Shown here in pieces: positions 16,956 through 26,027 of a stretch of DNA of 64,000 nucleotides; the stretch's first letter is position 1, and the number at the start of each line of letters is the position of its first letter. The translations under genes were made by a program, and so were the position numbers. A model generated the notes under the pieces. It was not told where the DNA came from. It made no database searches and saw only the letters and a list, made by a program, of their open reading frames with translations. This DNA is from Candidatus Limiplasma pullicola (GTDB taxonomy: Bacteria; Bacillota; Clostridia; Christensenellales; Aristaeellaceae). The stretch lies in assembly GCA_018710985.1 (NCBI GenBank), contig DVIV01000001.1, forward strand, positions 62,001 to 126,000, written 5' to 3'.

Positions 16956-17381
16956 TCAGAGATAGGCTTTCATGCGTTCCACGTTCCGTTCCTGCATATC
17001 CAGGAGGCGCTCGCCCAGCCTGCGCGCGTCGCCGTCCTGCCCCTGATAGTCGTTCAGGTGGCGAATGGTCTTGACGATGCCCATGGTGGTGCCCTGGATC
17101 ATCATTTCCGCGATTCTTCCGCGCGAATCGTCCATGGCCAGCTGGCCCTTGCTCATCCATTCGGCGGATACGCGCGCCATGGTTCCCACGCCTGCGGGCG
17201 TATCGCCCCGCTGGCGGATGTATCCGTCCGCCTCGTCGCGGATGGACCGGTACTCCTGCCGCTCGCGCCTGAGCTCCTCACGCAGGCGCTTTTCCGCGTG
17301 CTCCTCCACCGTGTCGATGCCCTGGCATCCCATGTCGGCCGTCTTGTAAATGTACTGAAACAGCTCCATTTCGGGAAGCAT
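16956..17381 (-). CDS. Small helical-bundle protein of unknown function (ferritin-like in outline)
   Basis: I do not recognise this 141-residue protein. It is predicted all-helical, rich in E, R and M, with about four long amphipathic helices and no membrane segment or signal peptide. The spacing of acidic residues and methionines recalls ferritin-like or spore-coat-type bundles, but no complete metal-binding E-x-x-H pair is seen. The ATG at 17381 has GGAGGTGA upstream; the longer reading frame is a shadow of the neighbouring flavin reductase. It lies 49 bases downstream of that gene on the same strand and converges on the actin-like ATPase. Confidence 0.6.
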   Translation of the reverse strand: MLPEMELFQYIYKTADMGCQGIDTVEEHAEKRLREELRRERQEYRSIRDEADGYIRQRGDTPAGVGTMARVSAEWMSKGQLAMDDSRGRIAEMMIQGTTMGIVKTIRHLNDYQGQDGDARRLGERLLDMQERNVERMKAYL

Positions 17382-17430
17382 CCCATCACCTCCGTCATCA
17401 GGATGCCCCGTCGCGGCCAATGCATGCGCT

Positions 17431-18078
17431 TCAGTCCAGCCGCTCAATGTGTACCGTCGCAATGCCCGACTGCCCCGGCGCGCCGGTGAGCAGGTCCTGC
17501 GGCGCGGGCACCAGCAGCATGAAGCCGTCTTTGCCGTAGCGCCGGTCATACCCCCGTGCATAGGCTTCCTCGACCCACGCATGCCGCACCTGTCCTGTCA
17601 CCATGGCGGTCTGTCCCGCGCCGGTCAGGTCTTTGGTCTCCGTGAGCGTGCATTCCAGGCTGAGAAACGCCTGCGCAATCAGCGGCGCGTGAATGGTCCG
17701 CGCCTCCTCCGCCGCAAAGCCGCCCGCATCGAACTCGTCCTCCTCCATCCCGTTTCGGCGGATGGTCTCCACCAGCCGGTCATAGCAGGCCACGGGCAGG
17801 AAGTTGAGGGCAAAGCACCTCTCCCGCAGGATGTTGGCGTAGGTGTGCGTGTGCTGGTAGAGGTTGCCCATCACGGCAAAAAAGGCGGTTTTGTCGCCGT
17901 GAAAGCAGCTCCAGGCGTGGAAGCATACGTTGGGCCGTCCGTTTGCCTTCCATGTGGTGATGGCAAAAAGCGGCGAGGGGATGCCCGCCGTCGTCTCAAA
18001 GTGGGAAAACAGCTCGAATTCCTCCGGATACGCGGGCCGGAAATGCTCGGGAAAGGCCTCGGAGATCTCGATTTTCAT
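17431..18078 (-). CDS. Flavin reductase-like (FMN-binding split barrel) protein
   Basis: Predicted flavin-binding protein of 215 residues resembling the flavin reductase-like/FMN-binding split-barrel family. The characteristic features are the SPLFAITTWKANGRPNVCFH strand pair, a middle segment reading ILRERCFALNFLP, and a C-terminal VTGQVRHAWV strand. The start MKIEISEAF at 18078 is set by CAGGAGGTGTGGCT. Such proteins bind FMN and often serve as NAD(P)H:flavin oxidoreductases or oxidative-stress enzymes; the actual reaction here is not defined. It lies between glpK and the helical protein on the same strand. Confidence 0.75.
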   Translation of the reverse strand: MKIEISEAFPEHFRPAYPEEFELFSHFETTAGIPSPLFAITTWKANGRPNVCFHAWSCFHGDKTAFFAVMGNLYQHTHTYANILRERCFALNFLPVACYDRLVETIRRNGMEEDEFDAGGFAAEEARTIHAPLIAQAFLSLECTLTETKDLTGAGQTAMVTGQVRHAWVEEAYARGYDRRYGKDGFMLLVPAPQDLLTGAPGQSGIATVHIERLD

Positions 18079-18111
18079 AGCCACACCTCCTGTCTGCGCG
18101 GTTGAAACGGA

Positions 18112-18137
18112 GCCGGAAAGGCACACGCCCTTCCGGC
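18112..18137 (-). terminator. Hairpin after glpK, weak terminator candidate
   Basis: An inverted repeat (GCCGGAAAGG / CCCTTCCGGC with one mismatch) sits just after the glpK stop. It lacks a U-tract on the minus strand, so termination is uncertain. Confidence 0.3.
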
Positions 18138-18149
18138 CCCGCTGTTTGT

Positions 18150-19646
18150 TTACTTGTCCGGCTCCACCCAGCCGCGGCTGCGCTCCACGGCCCGGTGCCA
18201 TCCGTAGAGGGCCAGGTCGCGGTCGCGGTCCGCCATGCGCGGATGGAAGGTCAGGTCCGGCCGGACCATGGCGGCGGCTTCCTCCTTGCTGGCATATACG
18301 CCTGCGCCGATACCCGCCAGCAGCGCCGCGCCCAGCGCCGTGGTTTCCAGCACCACGGGCCGAATCACCGGCACGCCCAGAATATCCGCCTGGAACTGCA
18401 TCATGAAGCCGTTGGCGCTCGCGCCGCCGTCCACGTTCATGTGCTTGGGCGCGTGATGTCCCCGGTCCGCCACCATGGCGCGGAACAGGTCGCAGCTCTG
18501 GTAGCAGATGGCCTCCAGCGCCGCGCGCACGATATGCGCCCGGCCCGTGCCGCGCGTCATGCCCACGATGGTGCCGCGGCTGTACATATCCCAGTACGGC
18601 GCGCCCAGGCCCGTGAAGGCGGGCACCAGAAACACGCCCGCCGTGTCCGGCACGCTCTCGGCGATCTGCTCGCTCTCGGCGGCGGTTTTGATCAGCTTCA
18701 TCTCGTCGCGCAGCCACTGCACCGTCGCACCGCCCATGAACACGCTGCCCTCCAGCGCGAAGGTGGGCTTGCCGTCCAGCCGCCACGCCATGGTGGTCAG
18801 CAGTCCGTTCTGGCTCTCCACCGGCACCTCGCCCGTGTTCATCAGCATGAAGCAGCCGGTGCCATAGGTGTTTTTCACCATGCCCGGCTCAAAGCACGCC
18901 TGCCCGAACAGCGAGGCATGCTGGTCGCCCGCCATGGCCGCCACAGGAATGGGCCGGCCCAGAATTTCCGGCCGCAGGTTTCCGATCACCTGCGCCGTGT
19001 CCACCACCTGCGGCAGCACCGCGCGGGGGATGTTCAGCATGCCCAGCAGCTCGTCGTCCCACTGCTGGGTGTGAAGGTTAAAGAGCATCGTGCGCCCGGC
19101 GTTGGTCGCGTCGGTCACATGCGGGCGACCCTCCACCAGATTCCAGGCCAGAAAGCTGTCCACCGTGCCAAAGCAAAGTTCGCCCTTCTCCGCACGCTCG
19201 TGCAAATTCAGCGTGTCCAGCAGCCAGGCCAGCTTCGTCCCGCTGAAATAGGCATCCGGGACCAGACCGGTCTTTTTGCGGATGGTCTCGCCATACCCCT
19301 CGCGCAGCAGCTTCTCCACATAGGGCGCGGTGCGGCGGCACTGCCACACGATGGCGTTGTGCACGCAACGGCCCGTGTCCTTCTCCCACAAAAGCGTGGT
19401 TTCGCGCTGGTTGGTGATGCCGATGGCCGCGATGTCTCGCACATCCACCTTGCTCATTTTCACGGCCTTTTGCAGGGCCTCCACCTGGGTGCCGAGGATG
19501 TCGTCCGGGTCGTGTTCCACCCAGCCGGGCTGGGGGTAGTGCTGCTTGAACTCGATGGCGTGCGAGGCAAGCGTGCGCCCCGCCTCGTCAAAGACGATGG
19601 CGCGGCTGGATGTGGTGCCCTGGTCCAGTGCCACTAGGATTCTCAT
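18150..19646 (-). CDS. glpK: Glycerol kinase
   Basis: Phosphorylates glycerol to sn-glycerol-3-phosphate with ATP. At 498 residues it is full length. The FGGY motifs are clear: N-terminal ALDQGTTSSRAIVFD phosphate loop, GITNQRETTLLW, the AIVWQCRRT substrate strand, and a C-terminal GLGAPYWDMYSRG segment with DGGASANGFMMQFQADI. The ATG at 19646 overlaps the hemZ stop by four bases, so translation is coupled to hemZ, an unusual partner. No glycerol facilitator or GlpD is in the window. Confidence 0.96.
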   Translation of the reverse strand: MRILVALDQGTTSSRAIVFDEAGRTLASHAIEFKQHYPQPGWVEHDPDDILGTQVEALQKAVKMSKVDVRDIAAIGITNQRETTLLWEKDTGRCVHNAIVWQCRRTAPYVEKLLREGYGETIRKKTGLVPDAYFSGTKLAWLLDTLNLHERAEKGELCFGTVDSFLAWNLVEGRPHVTDATNAGRTMLFNLHTQQWDDELLGMLNIPRAVLPQVVDTAQVIGNLRPEILGRPIPVAAMAGDQHASLFGQACFEPGMVKNTYGTGCFMLMNTGEVPVESQNGLLTTMAWRLDGKPTFALEGSVFMGGATVQWLRDEMKLIKTAAESEQIAESVPDTAGVFLVPAFTGLGAPYWDMYSRGTIVGMTRGTGRAHIVRAALEAICYQSCDLFRAMVADRGHHAPKHMNVDGGASANGFMMQFQADILGVPVIRPVVLETTALGAALLAGIGAGVYASKEEAAAMVRPDLTFHPRMADRDRDLALYGWHRAVERSRGWVEPDK

Positions 19647-21136
19647 GGCTGTTCTCCCTCCGTTTGTAAAAAAAGTTCTTCCTTACGCCGCGTCATTTCC
19701 TTTACGCGGTCGATATAGACGCTCACATTGGTCACGTTGGGCGCGCGGCGGATACGCAGCTCCCGGTCCGGCAGCACGCGCTTGCTGATAGCTCCCGCGC
19801 CCATGGCGACGATGGAGGTGGTTTCCTCCATGATATCCACATTGTACAGGCACGCCGCGCCGGGGCGAGCGTAGCCCACGTTCTGCTGCTGCCCGGCCAT
19901 ATACTTCTGCCGGTAGAGGTAATACGGAACCAGACCCAGCGCATCGGCCGTCTCCCCGCCCAGGCGCACCATGGCGGCGGCCACGGCGGCGTCCGGCAGG
20001 GGCGCGCGCTCCAGGTTGAGCCGGCTGGACCGCTTGATGGCCAGCGTGTGCACGGTCAGGCTGTCGGGCGCGAGGCGGCGCACCGCCTCCATCGTGCGGG
20101 CAAAGGCCGCCTCATCCTCACCGGGCAGGCCCGCGATCACGTCCATGTTGATGTCGTCAAAGCCCAGCTCCCGCGCCATAGCGAAGGCCTCGCAGGTCTG
20201 GCGGGCCGTGTGGTCCCGGCCGATAAGGCGCAGGGTTTCGTCGTTCATGGTCTGGGGGTTGATGCTGATGCGGCCGATGCCCAGCCGCCTGAGCGCAAGC
20301 AGCTTGCCGCGGGTGATGGTGTCCGGGCGGCCCGCCTCCACGGTGTACTCCCGCGCGCCGGGGAACAGCGTCATCACCTCGTCCATCAGCCGGGCGAAGT
20401 CCTCCTCGCCCAGTGCCGAGGGCGTGCCGCCGCCCACGTAGAGCGCGCGCAGCGAAAGCCCGCAGCGCTCCATCAGACGCGCGCCCTCGCGCATTTCCCC
20501 AAAAAGCGCCTCCAGATACGGCGCGATGCGCCCGCCCCTGCCCACCGCCTCGCCTGGAAAGGAGCAGTAGGCGCAGCGCGTGCGGCAGAAGGGGATGGAC
20601 ACATACACATCCGCCTGCGAAGGGGAAGGCGCGGGGAGCTTCTGCTGCTCGCGCACGATGCGCGAAAGCAGCGCCGTTTTTTCGGGCGTCACGTCAAAAA
20701 AGGCTTCCAGATACCTTTGGGCCTCCTCCATGGAGCGGCCTTCCTCCATGGCCTGACACAGCAGCCGCGTGGGCCGGATGCCCGTGAGCGCGCCCCACGG
20801 GGGATGCGCACCCGTAAGCTGGCGCAGCAGGCGGTAGAGCGACAGCTTGCACAGGCGCTTGCGCACCCGCTTGAGCGCGACCGCCAGATGCTCGCCGTCC
20901 CCGCCGGGGGCGGCCTGCGGCAGGGCCTGCTCCAGCGCGAAGGTCTGCCCGCGCAGCTCCATCACGCTGCGGGCCACGCCGCCGCGCTCCTGGTATTCAT
21001 GGCGCAGCGGCTCGCCGTCCGCGCCCTCGGGATTGACGGCAAAGGCCTCTACCTCAAAAAAGAGCTTGAGCACGTCGCACAGGTCGTTGGCAAACCCCGG
21101 AAGCGGCGTGTAGAGCGCGATGCGCACCTTCTCCAT
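19643..21136 (-). CDS. hemZ: Coproporphyrinogen dehydrogenase-like radical SAM protein HemZ
   Basis: Radical SAM protein of the oxygen-independent coproporphyrinogen III oxidase group, HemZ branch. The product is 497 residues. The 4Fe-4S motif PFCRTRCAYCSF gives the C-x3-C-x2-C triad near residues 183-190, followed by the GGGTPSAL strand and the INPQTMND segment typical of HemN/HemW/HemZ. The C-terminus carries the YNVDIMEETTSIVAMGAGA segment of HemZ. The N-terminal 160 residues are the HemZ-specific extension. True coproporphyrinogen activity is not certain for every HemZ. It sits in the relA-dtd-hydrolase-hemZ block seen in many Firmicutes. Confidence 0.88.
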   Translation of the reverse strand: MEKVRIALYTPLPGFANDLCDVLKLFFEVEAFAVNPEGADGEPLRHEYQERGGVARSVMELRGQTFALEQALPQAAPGGDGEHLAVALKRVRKRLCKLSLYRLLRQLTGAHPPWGALTGIRPTRLLCQAMEEGRSMEEAQRYLEAFFDVTPEKTALLSRIVREQQKLPAPSPSQADVYVSIPFCRTRCAYCSFPGEAVGRGGRIAPYLEALFGEMREGARLMERCGLSLRALYVGGGTPSALGEEDFARLMDEVMTLFPGAREYTVEAGRPDTITRGKLLALRRLGIGRISINPQTMNDETLRLIGRDHTARQTCEAFAMARELGFDDINMDVIAGLPGEDEAAFARTMEAVRRLAPDSLTVHTLAIKRSSRLNLERAPLPDAAVAAAMVRLGGETADALGLVPYYLYRQKYMAGQQQNVGYARPGAACLYNVDIMEETTSIVAMGAGAISKRVLPDRELRIRRAPNVTNVSVYIDRVKEMTRRKEELFLQTEGEQP

Positions 21137-21139
21137 GCC

Positions 21140-21754
21140 TCAGCCCTCCACGGGGTCGCGGCCCACCGTGCCCGCTTCCTCATGTCCCGGATAGGCGGCC
21201 TGCCGGGGCGAGAGGTGAAAGAGCGCGCGCAGCGATTCCTTGAGTTCATGGAAGCTGCCGTCCGCAAAGTCGGTCCGGCCGTAGCCGTGGGCGAACAGCG
21301 TGTCCCCCGTCAGAACGCCCTGCCCGTCGGGCAGCAGGTAGCACACGCTGCCCGCGCTGTGCCCCGGCGTGTGCAGCACACGCAGGTCCATGCCGGCCAG
21401 GGAGAGCGTTTCCCCGCCCTGAAGCACATGCGGGCGCGTGGCAACCGTCACGTCGTAGCCGAACTGGCGGGCCACGTTCTGCACGCTGTCGGTGAGCTTG
21501 GGCGCGTCGGCCTCATGCACGTAGAGCGGAATGCCGAAATGGCCGCACACCGCATCCACCGCGCCGATGTGGTCCCAATGCGCATGGGTGAGCAGCACGG
21601 CGGCGGGCCGGTACGCCTGAGCCGCCCGAATGATCCGCTCCCCTTCCTCGCCGGGGTCCACGATGAGGCATTCCCGCGTTTCGGCATTCACCACCAGATA
21701 GCAATTCTCCCGAAATTCCCCCACGGGCAGGCATTTCACATCAATCTTTGGCAT
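21140..21754 (-). CDS. MBL-fold metallo-hydrolase (glyoxalase II-like)
   Basis: Cytoplasmic metallo-beta-lactamase-fold hydrolase of 204 residues with the dinuclear zinc signature THAHWDHIGA, then HTPGHSAGSVCY (third histidine) and a DTLFAHGYGRTDF segment for the bridging aspartate. It resembles the YcbL/GloB-like hydrolases encoded next to relA and dtd in Firmicutes. The substrate could be a thioester or phosphoester and is not determined. It lies three bases upstream of hemZ, so the pair is co-transcribed. Confidence 0.88.
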   Translation of the reverse strand: MPKIDVKCLPVGEFRENCYLVVNAETRECLIVDPGEEGERIIRAAQAYRPAAVLLTHAHWDHIGAVDAVCGHFGIPLYVHEADAPKLTDSVQNVARQFGYDVTVATRPHVLQGGETLSLAGMDLRVLHTPGHSAGSVCYLLPDGQGVLTGDTLFAHGYGRTDFADGSFHELKESLRALFHLSPRQAAYPGHEEAGTVGRDPVEG

Positions 21755-21775
21755 CTCTTACCGCTCCCCGCCTTT

Positions 21776-22225
21776 TCAAAACCGCCTGCGCGAATCCAAC
21801 AGGATGGTCACCGGGCCGTCGTTGACCAGCGCGACCTTCATATGGGCGCCGAACACGCCCGTCTCCACCCGGATGCCGCGCGCGCGCCACTCCGCCACCA
21901 GCCGCTCGTACATGGGATCGGCCGTCTCCGGGCGCGCGGCGGCGATGAAGCTGGGCCTGCGCCCGCCGCGGGCGTCGCCCAGCAAGGTGAACTGGCTGAC
22001 CGCCAGCACCTCGCCGCCCACGTCCATGAGCGAGCGGTTCATCTTGCCCTGATCGTCCTCAAAGACGCGCAGGTTGGGCACCTTGTCGGCGATGTATTTG
22101 AAATCGGCGTCGCCGTCGCCCTCCTCCACGCCGATCAGCACCAGGAACCCCGCGCCGACCTGGCCCCTGATCTCTCCCTCCACACTCACGCTGGCCTTTT
22201 CCACCCGCTGGATGACTGCGCGCAT
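21776..22225 (-). CDS. dtd: D-aminoacyl-tRNA deacylase
   Basis: Removes D-amino acids mischarged onto tRNA. The 149-residue protein starts MRAVIQRV as the family does and carries both cross-dimer signature motifs: SQFTLLGDARGG near residue 77 and NDGPVTILLDS at the C-terminus. Full length and intact. It normally follows relA directly; here a GT-C-like membrane protein gene intervenes. Confidence 0.95.
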   Translation of the reverse strand: MRAVIQRVEKASVSVEGEIRGQVGAGFLVLIGVEEGDGDADFKYIADKVPNLRVFEDDQGKMNRSLMDVGGEVLAVSQFTLLGDARGGRRPSFIAAARPETADPMYERLVAEWRARGIRVETGVFGAHMKVALVNDGPVTILLDSRRRF

Positions 22226-22247
22226 ATGCCGCTCCTTTCCTTCCGTA

Positions 22248-23768
22248 TCAGATCAGCGTCCATAGCCAGCGGCCATAGCTGTCCTCCACAATCACCTGAT
22301 AGTTGTTCTGCACATAATCAATGATGCCGTTGGTCAAATCGCTCCGGTAATCTTCGATATCCCCGCCGGTGACCAGCGCCTCGATGGTGCCCTGGGTGAG
22401 GAACTGCTCAAAGGCAACCTCCTGCTCCGCACCCACGTTGTCGGCCGCGAAGCCCACGATGTTGTAGTACGGATAGGATGGCTGCAGGCCCATGTGCCAG
22501 TACCAGTTTGCGCCTACACCGATGCTGTAGACCGTCTCATACCCCTCCAGATAGGGCGACAGCTCGCACTGGAGCACATGTTCCTCCTCGGCGGCCTGCC
22601 GCACGGCCTCCAGCCGCTGCGGCGCGAGTTCCTGTGCTTCGGGCACGATGATGGCTGCCAGCAGACATGCCGCCGCCGCGGCCTGCGGCCATCTCAGCCA
22701 CGCGGCCTTGCTGCTGAGCCATTCCAGCGCCGCGCTCACGCCCAGCACGCATGCCGCCAGCATGGTGCAGTAGCCCATGAGCAGGTGCTGCCTGAATCCC
22801 AGCGGCGAGACGAACGCGCACAGCATATTGCCCACGGCCGCCAGCATCATCCCAAGCCACAGGGGCTTTTCGCGCTTCATCCGCTCCGGATCTTTCCAGC
22901 AGGTCAGCAGGCGCACCAGCAGCGCACCCAGCATCAGCAGCACCGGCTGCAGGCTCAGCCAGCCATACACATCGTTTACGATCAGCCACCGGCGAATCTC
23001 CCAGAAGCCCGCGTCCTTAGCGCTGCCCACATGCACGAAGTTGTTGATGACGTACTCCTGAATCATCGCGCCCAGCGCTCCCACGGCACACAGATACATC
23101 AGCACCGGCACCGTCACCACCGCCGCGCCCGCCGCATAGCGCGCCGCCTCGCGCCAGAAGCCCCGGCGCGTGCGCAGGACCTGTCCGAAATAGACCAGCG
23201 TAACCACGCACAGGCCGATGCCGTCGCTGACCTTGATCAGCGCCACCGCCGCCGTCGCCAGCCCCAGCGCGAAAGCCCTCATGCCTTCGCCCCGCCGCTG
23301 CCCGGTAAAGGTATGCACCATCACCGCAAAGCCCAGCAGCATGAAAAAGTAGTCAAATTCCTCGCAGTAGCAGTGCTGCCCGCAGGTTTTCAGAAGCAGG
23401 GTCAGGCCCGCCGCCACGCACAGGATATTGCCCCGCCCGCCCGTGAGCCAGCGAGTCATGAGCATGATCAGCACACAGTTGCCCAGCAGAAACAGCACTT
23501 CAAGCACGTACACGCCCGTCGTGCCCTCCACAAGCATCTGTGGAAGCGCCAGCATCAGAAAGAACAGCGGGCCCTTGTTTTCGATGATGTCGATGTAGGG
23601 CGTCAGCCCCTCTGCGATGCCGCGCCCCATGCATAGAAAGATCGCGCTGTCTGCGCCGACACCCTCGTACAGCGGGTGCGTGCAGTGAAACGCGGACAAC
23701 GCCCAAAGCAGGGCGGTTGCCAGGCAGGCCGCCTCGGCAAACAGATACGCGCGCCGTTTCGCAAGCAT
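22248..23768 (-). CDS. GT-C-type polytopic membrane protein, glycosyltransferase-like
   Basis: Integral membrane protein of 506 residues with about 11-12 hydrophobic helices and a large C-terminal extracytoplasmic segment (about 400-506). The first outer loop contains an acidic residue in GVGADSAIF and the stretch TPYIDIIENKGPLFFLM, resembling the D..NKPP-type loop of GT39/ArnT-like GT-C enzymes that use polyprenyl-phosphate sugars. The start at 23768 is set by AAAGGAG; the longer frame runs into the relA 3' end. It separates relA from dtd and belongs functionally with the envelope genes at 26028-37321. Specific donor and acceptor are unknown. Confidence 0.65.
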   Translation of the reverse strand: MLAKRRAYLFAEAACLATALLWALSAFHCTHPLYEGVGADSAIFLCMGRGIAEGLTPYIDIIENKGPLFFLMLALPQMLVEGTTGVYVLEVLFLLGNCVLIMLMTRWLTGGRGNILCVAAGLTLLLKTCGQHCYCEEFDYFFMLLGFAVMVHTFTGQRRGEGMRAFALGLATAAVALIKVSDGIGLCVVTLVYFGQVLRTRRGFWREAARYAAGAAVVTVPVLMYLCAVGALGAMIQEYVINNFVHVGSAKDAGFWEIRRWLIVNDVYGWLSLQPVLLMLGALLVRLLTCWKDPERMKREKPLWLGMMLAAVGNMLCAFVSPLGFRQHLLMGYCTMLAACVLGVSAALEWLSSKAAWLRWPQAAAAACLLAAIIVPEAQELAPQRLEAVRQAAEEEHVLQCELSPYLEGYETVYSIGVGANWYWHMGLQPSYPYYNIVGFAADNVGAEQEVAFEQFLTQGTIEALVTGGDIEDYRSDLTNGIIDYVQNNYQVIVEDSYGRWLWTLI

Positions 23769-23793
23769 GCTTTTTCGCTCCTTTGTGCATTCT

Positions 23794-25992
23794 TCAGGTC
23801 GATCCACGGTAGACCTCGATGATGTCGCTGCGCTTGTGAAGCTGGGCAAACACGCGGTCCAGCTGCTCGCGGCTCTTGACCTGTATGACCATGGTGATGT
23901 TGCTGGTCTTTTTCTTTTCGTCGCGCTTGGCCGACACCGCCACGATGGGCACGTCCATGTTGCCGATGCACAGGGCCAGCTCGCCCAGGAGGCTTACGTG
24001 GTCGTAGGCGATGATGTTGATGGAGGCGTTGAAGTTGGCCAGGTCGCTCGCGCCCGCCCAGCTTACCTCCACCATGCGCTCCTGCTCGGAGTTGGTGGCG
24101 TTGATGCAGTCGGCCTTGTGCACGGTCACGCCGCGGCCGCGGGTGATGTAGCCGATGATCTCGTCGCCGGGCACGGGGTTGCAGCAGCGGGCGAAGCGCA
24201 CCAGCATGCCGCTTTCGCCCTTGACGTACACGCCATGGGTGGGCTTGCCCAGGTGGCTCTGCGCCTCCTCGTGGGAGACCTCCTGCACCTTGGGCAGCGC
24301 GGGGGTTTCGGTCTTTCGCTGTTCCTCCAGGAGACGGCTGATCACGTACGCGCTGGCAATGCCGCCGTAGCCCACCGCGCCGTAGATGTCGTTGAGCTCT
24401 GAAAAGGCGTAGCGCTTGAGAATGCCCTCGTAATACTCCGGCTTGGTCAGCGCCGAGAGTGCCACGCCGCGGCGCTTGGCCTCCTTTTCCAGCATGTCGC
24501 GGCCCTTGACGACGTTTTCGCCGCGCAGCTCGCGCTTTAAGAACTGTCGGATCTTGGCCTTGGCCTGCTGGGTCTTGACCACGCGCAGCCAGTCGGTGCT
24601 GGGGCCCTTGGAGGAGGACGAGGTGATGATCTCCACGCGGTCGCCCGTCTCCAGCTCGGTTTCCAGCGGCACGATGCGGCCGTTGACCTTCGCGCCCACG
24701 CAATGGTTGCCCACGCCGGAATGGATGCGGTAGGCGAAGTCGATGGGCGTGGCGCCACGCTGCATGCTGACGATGTCGCCCTTGGGGGTAAAGAGCAGCA
24801 CCTCCTCGCTGAACAGGTCGGTTTTCAGCGAGTCGATAAATTCCTGGCTGTCGCGCGTATCGCCCTGCCAGTCGAGGATCTGCCTGAGCCAGTAGAGCTT
24901 GTTGTCCAGATCGCCGCCGCCCGTGCCGCCCTCCTTGTAGCGCCAGTGGGCCGCCACGCCGAACTCGGCCACGCGGTGCATCTCCCAGGTGCGGATCTGG
25001 ATTTCAAAGGGGAAGGGCATCTTGCGCCCGCCGATCACGGTGGTGTGCAGGCTCTGGTACATATTGCCCTTGGGCACGCTGATATAGTCCTTGAACCGGC
25101 CGGGGATCTGGTTCCACAGCGTGTGCACGATGCCCAGCACCGTGTAGCAGTCCTGCACGGTGTCCACCAGCACGCGCACGGCGATCAGGTCATAGATCTG
25201 GTCGAAGGTCTTGCCCTGGCCCTTCATTTTCTTGTAGATGGAGTACAGGTGCTTGGGCCGGCCGTCCATCTCGTAGTGGATGTGCTGCGCGTCCAGCTTT
25301 TCGGACAGCTCCGAGATCACCATGCGGATGTTTTCCTCGCGCTCGGTGCGCCGAAGCCCCACCTTCTGGGCGATGTCGTGAAAGGCGTCGGGGTCGATGT
25401 ATTTGAAGCTGAGGTCCTCCAGCTCGGATTTGATGGAGTTCATGCCCAGACGGTGCGCCAGGGGGGCGTAGATGTCCAGCGTCTCATGGGCGATGGCCTT
25501 CTGCCGCTCCTCCGGCTGGAAGCGCAGGGTGCGCATGTTGTGCAGCCGGTCCGCCAGCTTGATGATGACCACACGGATGTCCTTGCTCATGGCCAGGATC
25601 ATCTTGCGCAGGCTTTCGGCCTTCTGCTCCTCGCGGTTGGTGAAATCCAGCTTGTCCAGCTTGGTCACGCCGTCCACCAGCTGGGCGACCTCCTCGCCGA
25701 ATTCCGCGCGGATGGTGTCCAGCGTGATGTCCTTGCAGTCCTCCACCGTGTCGTGCAGAAAGCCTGCCGCGATGGTCGGCGCGTCGATCATCAGGTCGGT
25801 GAGGATGCTCGCCACCGACACCGGATGGATGAAATACGGCTCGCCGCTTTTGCGCACCTGTCCCCGGTGCGCGTTTTCGGCAAACTCGTATGCCTTTTTG
25901 ACCAGCAGGCAGCCGTCGCCGGGGTGGTGCTTCTGCACCCGCGCCAGCATCTTTTCCAGCGGCATGCACTCGTTGGTGATGTAGGTCAGCAT
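23794..25992 (-). CDS. relA: Bifunctional (p)ppGpp synthetase/hydrolase
   Basis: Long RSH protein of 732 residues controlling the stringent response. Domain order is canonical: an HD hydrolase domain (about 25-180) with FLHDTVEDC; a synthetase domain (about 230-350) with RFKDYISVPKGNMYQSLHTT and EIQIRTWEMH; a TGS domain with LFTPKGDIVSMQRGATPIDFAY; then a helical region, a zinc-finger-like region and a C-terminal ACT domain. The intact HD residues suggest hydrolase activity is kept. It is the upstream member of the relA-(GT-C)-dtd-MBL-hemZ run. Confidence 0.96.
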   Translation of the reverse strand: MLTYITNECMPLEKMLARVQKHHPGDGCLLVKKAYEFAENAHRGQVRKSGEPYFIHPVSVASILTDLMIDAPTIAAGFLHDTVEDCKDITLDTIRAEFGEEVAQLVDGVTKLDKLDFTNREEQKAESLRKMILAMSKDIRVVIIKLADRLHNMRTLRFQPEERQKAIAHETLDIYAPLAHRLGMNSIKSELEDLSFKYIDPDAFHDIAQKVGLRRTEREENIRMVISELSEKLDAQHIHYEMDGRPKHLYSIYKKMKGQGKTFDQIYDLIAVRVLVDTVQDCYTVLGIVHTLWNQIPGRFKDYISVPKGNMYQSLHTTVIGGRKMPFPFEIQIRTWEMHRVAEFGVAAHWRYKEGGTGGGDLDNKLYWLRQILDWQGDTRDSQEFIDSLKTDLFSEEVLLFTPKGDIVSMQRGATPIDFAYRIHSGVGNHCVGAKVNGRIVPLETELETGDRVEIITSSSSKGPSTDWLRVVKTQQAKAKIRQFLKRELRGENVVKGRDMLEKEAKRRGVALSALTKPEYYEGILKRYAFSELNDIYGAVGYGGIASAYVISRLLEEQRKTETPALPKVQEVSHEEAQSHLGKPTHGVYVKGESGMLVRFARCCNPVPGDEIIGYITRGRGVTVHKADCINATNSEQERMVEVSWAGASDLANFNASINIIAYDHVSLLGELALCIGNMDVPIVAVSAKRDEKKKTSNITMVIQVKSREQLDRVFAQLHKRSDIIEVYRGST

Positions 25993-26027
25993 CGTGTCAC
26001 ATCCTCGCCATGTTCTGAGCTTGTGTC

